A stretch of 64,000 nucleotides of DNA, from positions 2,678,501 through 2,742,500 of the forward strand of contig CANUEZ040000193.1 in the NCBI GenBank assembly GCA_948099385.1. Direction: 5' to 3'. The translations under genes and the position numbers were made by a program. Origin of the DNA: Fasciola hepatica (taxonomy: Eukaryota > Platyhelminthes > Trematoda > Plagiorchiida > Fasciolidae). Positions within the stretch are counted from its first letter, which is position 1. Every line of letters begins with the position of its first letter. Below the pieces are notes generated by a model. The model had not been told where the DNA came from. It worked only from the letters and a program-made list of their open reading frames with translations, and did not search any database. Below, piece by piece: positions 62,446-64,000 of the stretch.

Positions 62446-64000
62446 ATCCTTTCTTGGGCCCACATGTAACACGTACAGATCTCTACAAATCGTGAACCAC
62501 TCCCGAATGAATTCAACTAAAAATAGGTCAGTCTATGGGGATGTGAGTTCGAAAGAACGGGCCATTAGTTATACTAGTAACGGGAATTCGGTCCACCAGA
62601 CTAATGACAGTTGACTTATTGTAGAACTCTAAGGAAAGAGTTAGAAGTAATTGGGCTGAGTTCATGGGATCCAATATATGGAGGTGGAGGTGAGAATGCG
62701 TCCGAGTTCACGGTGAACTGATGATTTGAATCTTTGTGCTTAGCTTCATCTTGGGCACAAATGATTCAGGGTTTTCCATGTCTCACGGCAATTCTTGTTA
62801 TCTAGCATTGTGTATATATATACGGATTATTCAAATTTCGTAGCTCCATCTTCTTTATTGTGGATAGCTTTCTGCAGCATGATACGGGCCTGACGTGTAT
62901 GCACTTTCCTCAACTCTAAGGAGTCTCTTCAGGTGAAGGGAGGAGAACCTACCGGGCCGAAAATACTAGGTTTCCATGGGGCAACACAAGTCACAACAAA
63001 AAAGAAAGTAGTCGTCTAGGTGTTCACAGTGTGAGGATTCATCGCGTAAAGGAAAATAGAAAAATCACTGGTGCCAGCAATAGCTCAGAGCTCATGGAGA
63101 TTCTCAGGAGTGCAAGCTCGTTGGCTGACAGCGCGCGATGAGTGCATGGAGTTGGTCAATGATTTGCTTTTGCAATAATTTTTGTGGTGACGAAGTAAAG
63201 TATAATGATCAGAAGTGATAATAAGAACACGTCTAAAAACTGGGAAAATATTTCAATGATTGACTAGTACTGAAACTAAAAGGGCATCGAAGCGCATTGG
63301 AAAATGCACAAGATTCAAAACTAACCGATATGATCAGGTGGACTATCTGGTGCGACATAAGAAATAACGAGGACAATATGATGACAGGAGCATAGAAAAG
63401 GTGGCTCAAAACGAGCTGCAAATTATTCAGTATTCATCATAATGAACTAAAATGGAAAGTGAATGAACTTGCTCTACAAGCTACGGACCAATATCATTAC
63501 CGCACCTCTTCAGTTTCGAAGGTAGATCGATCCCAAAAATTTCAAACCCATCAATATAGACCAACTTATCATCGATTTTTTGTACAAACAACATTTTCCT
63601 TGAGAAGTGTTACGCTGACCTTCTCCGGTTCATTTTACAAGGTGATGCGGGACTCCCCATCAAATTTCTCCCAAAAGGTAACGAACGTTTGAAGATAACA
63701 TGGACGGTCTCAGCTTTTGGAAACAGTATGATGTTTTACAGCAGCTCTCTAACCAGTACGATGTTTTATTGAGTTTCCATCTACATTCAGTAACGGACGA
63801 TTTCTGACTGCAATCAAAAAAGGCTCTAAACTCGTTGCCAAGTACAAGAACCCTTGGGAAATTCAAAAAAAGTCTTTGTAAGATAAAATGTGGCCTTGAA
63901 AGTTAGTTCAAGTTTGGGGTCGGAGAAAAAGAATCCCGTGAAAATTCACTAGTGATGGAGAAGTTTTTGATTCATTACCGGTATTCACAGACCTCGCTGA

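Larger units (their letters stand above)
59600..64000 (-). repeat. Inverted duplication, right arm
   Basis: Reverse complement of 20,308-23,995, reaching the window end and probably continuing. The part 59,600-60,790 matches 22,940-23,995 at lower identity, and 61,575-64,000 matches 20,308-22,763. Between them lies an extra segment. Frames such as 59,611-59,910 plus (99 codons) are not preserved in the left arm. Confidence 0.8.

Overview
This looks like gene-poor, repeat-dominated eukaryotic DNA, AT-rich by eye. I found no bacterial-style operons, rRNA or CRISPR array, and no host protein-coding gene I can defend. The recognisable coding matter is decayed retroelements: Ty3/gypsy pol, a CR1-type LINE, an R2-like LINE and Penelope-like element (PLE) fragments. 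With tRNA-like SINEs and ATTC, TAG, GAT and TA arrays, this mix suggests a platyhelminth, perhaps a trematode. That is inference from repeat types, not an identification.

The main structure is a very large duplication. Bases ~1,111-16,199 (copy A) match ~41,211-56,127 (copy B) in direct orientation at ~40 kb spacing. Both start in the same relic gypsy pol and share two head-to-head tRNA-like SINEs, a short perfect hairpin, a PLE 3' tail and a tRNA-derived SINE. Identity is uneven: blocks of ~200-400 bp are nearly identical while flanks are clearly diverged. Each copy also has private segments and a differently expanded trinucleotide array.

A second pair is inverted: ~20,308-23,995 on + matches ~59,600-64,000 on -, with a nearly identical ~870 bp core. 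A short repeat (18,940-19,170 / 57,540-57,870) lies between the direct and inverted parts on both sides. So 1-24 kb is broadly re-used as 41-64 kb, with the last ~4 kb flipped and later insertions: a CR1 LINE at 16.2-18.7 kb in A and a PLE at 57.9-58.6 kb in B.

The single-copy middle (24-41 kb) holds an R2-like LINE on the minus strand (about 28.33-30.70 kb), seen from a reverse transcriptase palm, a zinc knuckle and a PD-D endonuclease motif, all with stops. The rest of the middle is microsatellites, one possible tRNA-like SINE with a hammerhead-like fold, and sequence I do not recognise. All coding elements look dead except the short PLE GIY-YIG fragment, which is uninterrupted but 5'-truncated. 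No functional pathway can be built from this window; its interest is in repeat architecture and duplication history.
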